NCBI GenBank assembly: GCA_041481485.1
Contig: JBGPBY010000470.1
Span: 1 to 5,841 of the forward strand
Source: JBGPBY01 sp041481485
Lineage (GTDB): Bacteria; Acidobacteriota; Terriglobia; 20CM-2-55-15
Direction of reading: 5' to 3'
Length of the DNA: 5,841 nt
Part shown: one piece after another, positions 5,603-5,841 of the stretch
How the letters are laid out: every line of letters starts with the position of its first letter
Position numbering within the stretch: position 1 is the first letter of the stretch
Program-made: the position numbers and the translations under genes
The notes under the pieces: model-generated
Database searches by the model: none
Told to the model about the DNA's origin: nothing
Seen by the model: only the letters and a program-made list of their open reading frames with translations

Positions 5603-5690
5603 GTAATAGAAGTTGTGACGGAATGCGACTCCGAATTGTGGGCGCTCATAGACCGCTCCTACATTCGGAGTCGCATTCCTTCACCATTAC
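5603..5690. repeat. Large nested inverted repeat enclosing a minus-strand REP-like unit
   Basis: A perfect 17-bp inverted repeat, GGAATGCGACTCCGAAT at 5620-5636 and its complement at 5663-5679, is extended outward by GTGA/TCAC (5615-5618 with 5681-5684) and GTAAT/ATTAC (5603-5607 with 5686-5690). The 26-nt interior is a second copy of the REP-like hairpin in the opposite orientation, with its GTAG foot at 5659-5662 on the minus strand and one mismatch in its stem. A cruciform or a stable RNA hairpin on either strand is possible. Confidence 0.85.
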
Positions 5691-5707
5691 TGCAGTCCTT
5701 GAAATCG

Positions 5708-5724
5708 TGCGCGGTCATAGCGGC
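5708..5724 (+). repeat. Degenerate third REP-like unit
   Basis: TGCGCGGTCATAGCGGCC-like sequence shares the GCGCGGTC arm and ATAG loop region with the two units upstream, but its second arm is altered and it lacks the GTAG foot. It is probably a decayed copy. Confidence 0.45.
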
Positions 5725-5841
5725 CTTACCCGATGGATCGTGAGACATCGAGAGAGAAACTCAGGAACGCTTACCCGGCAAGATTCACCTAGAATGAATG
5801 CGCATCCGGGAACAGAGGCCGAACCGTCAATGGAGCTTGAC
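5725..5841. other. No gene recognised; possible upstream region of a gene beyond the window
   Basis: No complete gene is visible. An open frame on the plus strand contains in-frame ATGs at 5794 and 5830 and runs off the end. TAGAAT at 5790-5795 could be a -10 box and AGAGG at 5814-5818 a weak ribosome binding site for the ATG at 5830, but only four codons of that candidate are present. Confidence 0.25.

Noticed and set aside
5794..5841. Start of a downstream gene (in-frame ATG at 5794 and 5830)
   Set aside because: Only 4-16 codons are visible, the ribosome binding site is weak and no product can be recognised; kept only as a possibility.

Overview
The window looks like chromosomal DNA of a Gram-negative-type soil bacterium, most likely Acidobacteriota. 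This rests on family resemblance and style, not on a marker gene. The secreted glycine-rich protein at 5041-5520 resembles small 'GTW/GKW' beta-rich exported proteins that I associate with Acidobacteriota. The DNA is moderately GC-rich, and the intergenic spaces are packed with GC-rich palindromic repeats. There are no rRNA or tRNA genes, no CRISPR array and no transposase gene.

Layout. (1) 2-634, plus strand: the 3' part of a rhomboid-family intramembrane serine protease gene whose beginning lies outside the window. (2) 636-1162: a roughly 525-bp non-coding repeat element. It has ~100-bp terminal inverted repeats and an internal ~100-bp tandem array, and it exactly fills the space between two convergent genes. 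(3) 4939 down to 1163, minus strand: a four-gene cluster transcribed in the order efp (elongation factor P), moxR-type AAA+ ATPase, a STAS-domain protein carrying an unusual four-cysteine insertion, and ettA (ABC-F translational throttle factor). Gaps are about 62, 1 and 18 nt, so it is probably one operon. A candidate sigma70-type promoter lies upstream of efp. (4) 5041-5520, plus strand: a divergently transcribed small exported protein with a signal peptide and a polyglycine linker. (5) 5521-5841: no convincing gene. It holds a REP-like hairpin followed by a T run (probable terminator), a second REP-like unit in opposite orientation inside a perfect 17-bp inverted repeat, and a remnant of a third.

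How the genes fit together. EF-P and EttA both act on the ribosome near the P and E sites, one rescuing stalled peptide-bond formation and the other gating the elongation cycle by ATP level. They bracket a MoxR chaperone-type ATPase and a STAS protein whose own stop and start codons are one base apart. This suggests joint expression of translation factors with a regulatory module, but a shared function is inference. The points most worth a second look are the zinc-ribbon-like insertion in the STAS domain, the EfpL/YeiP-like tip loop on an otherwise EF-P-like protein, the large intergenic inverted-repeat element, and the GTAG-type REP pair.
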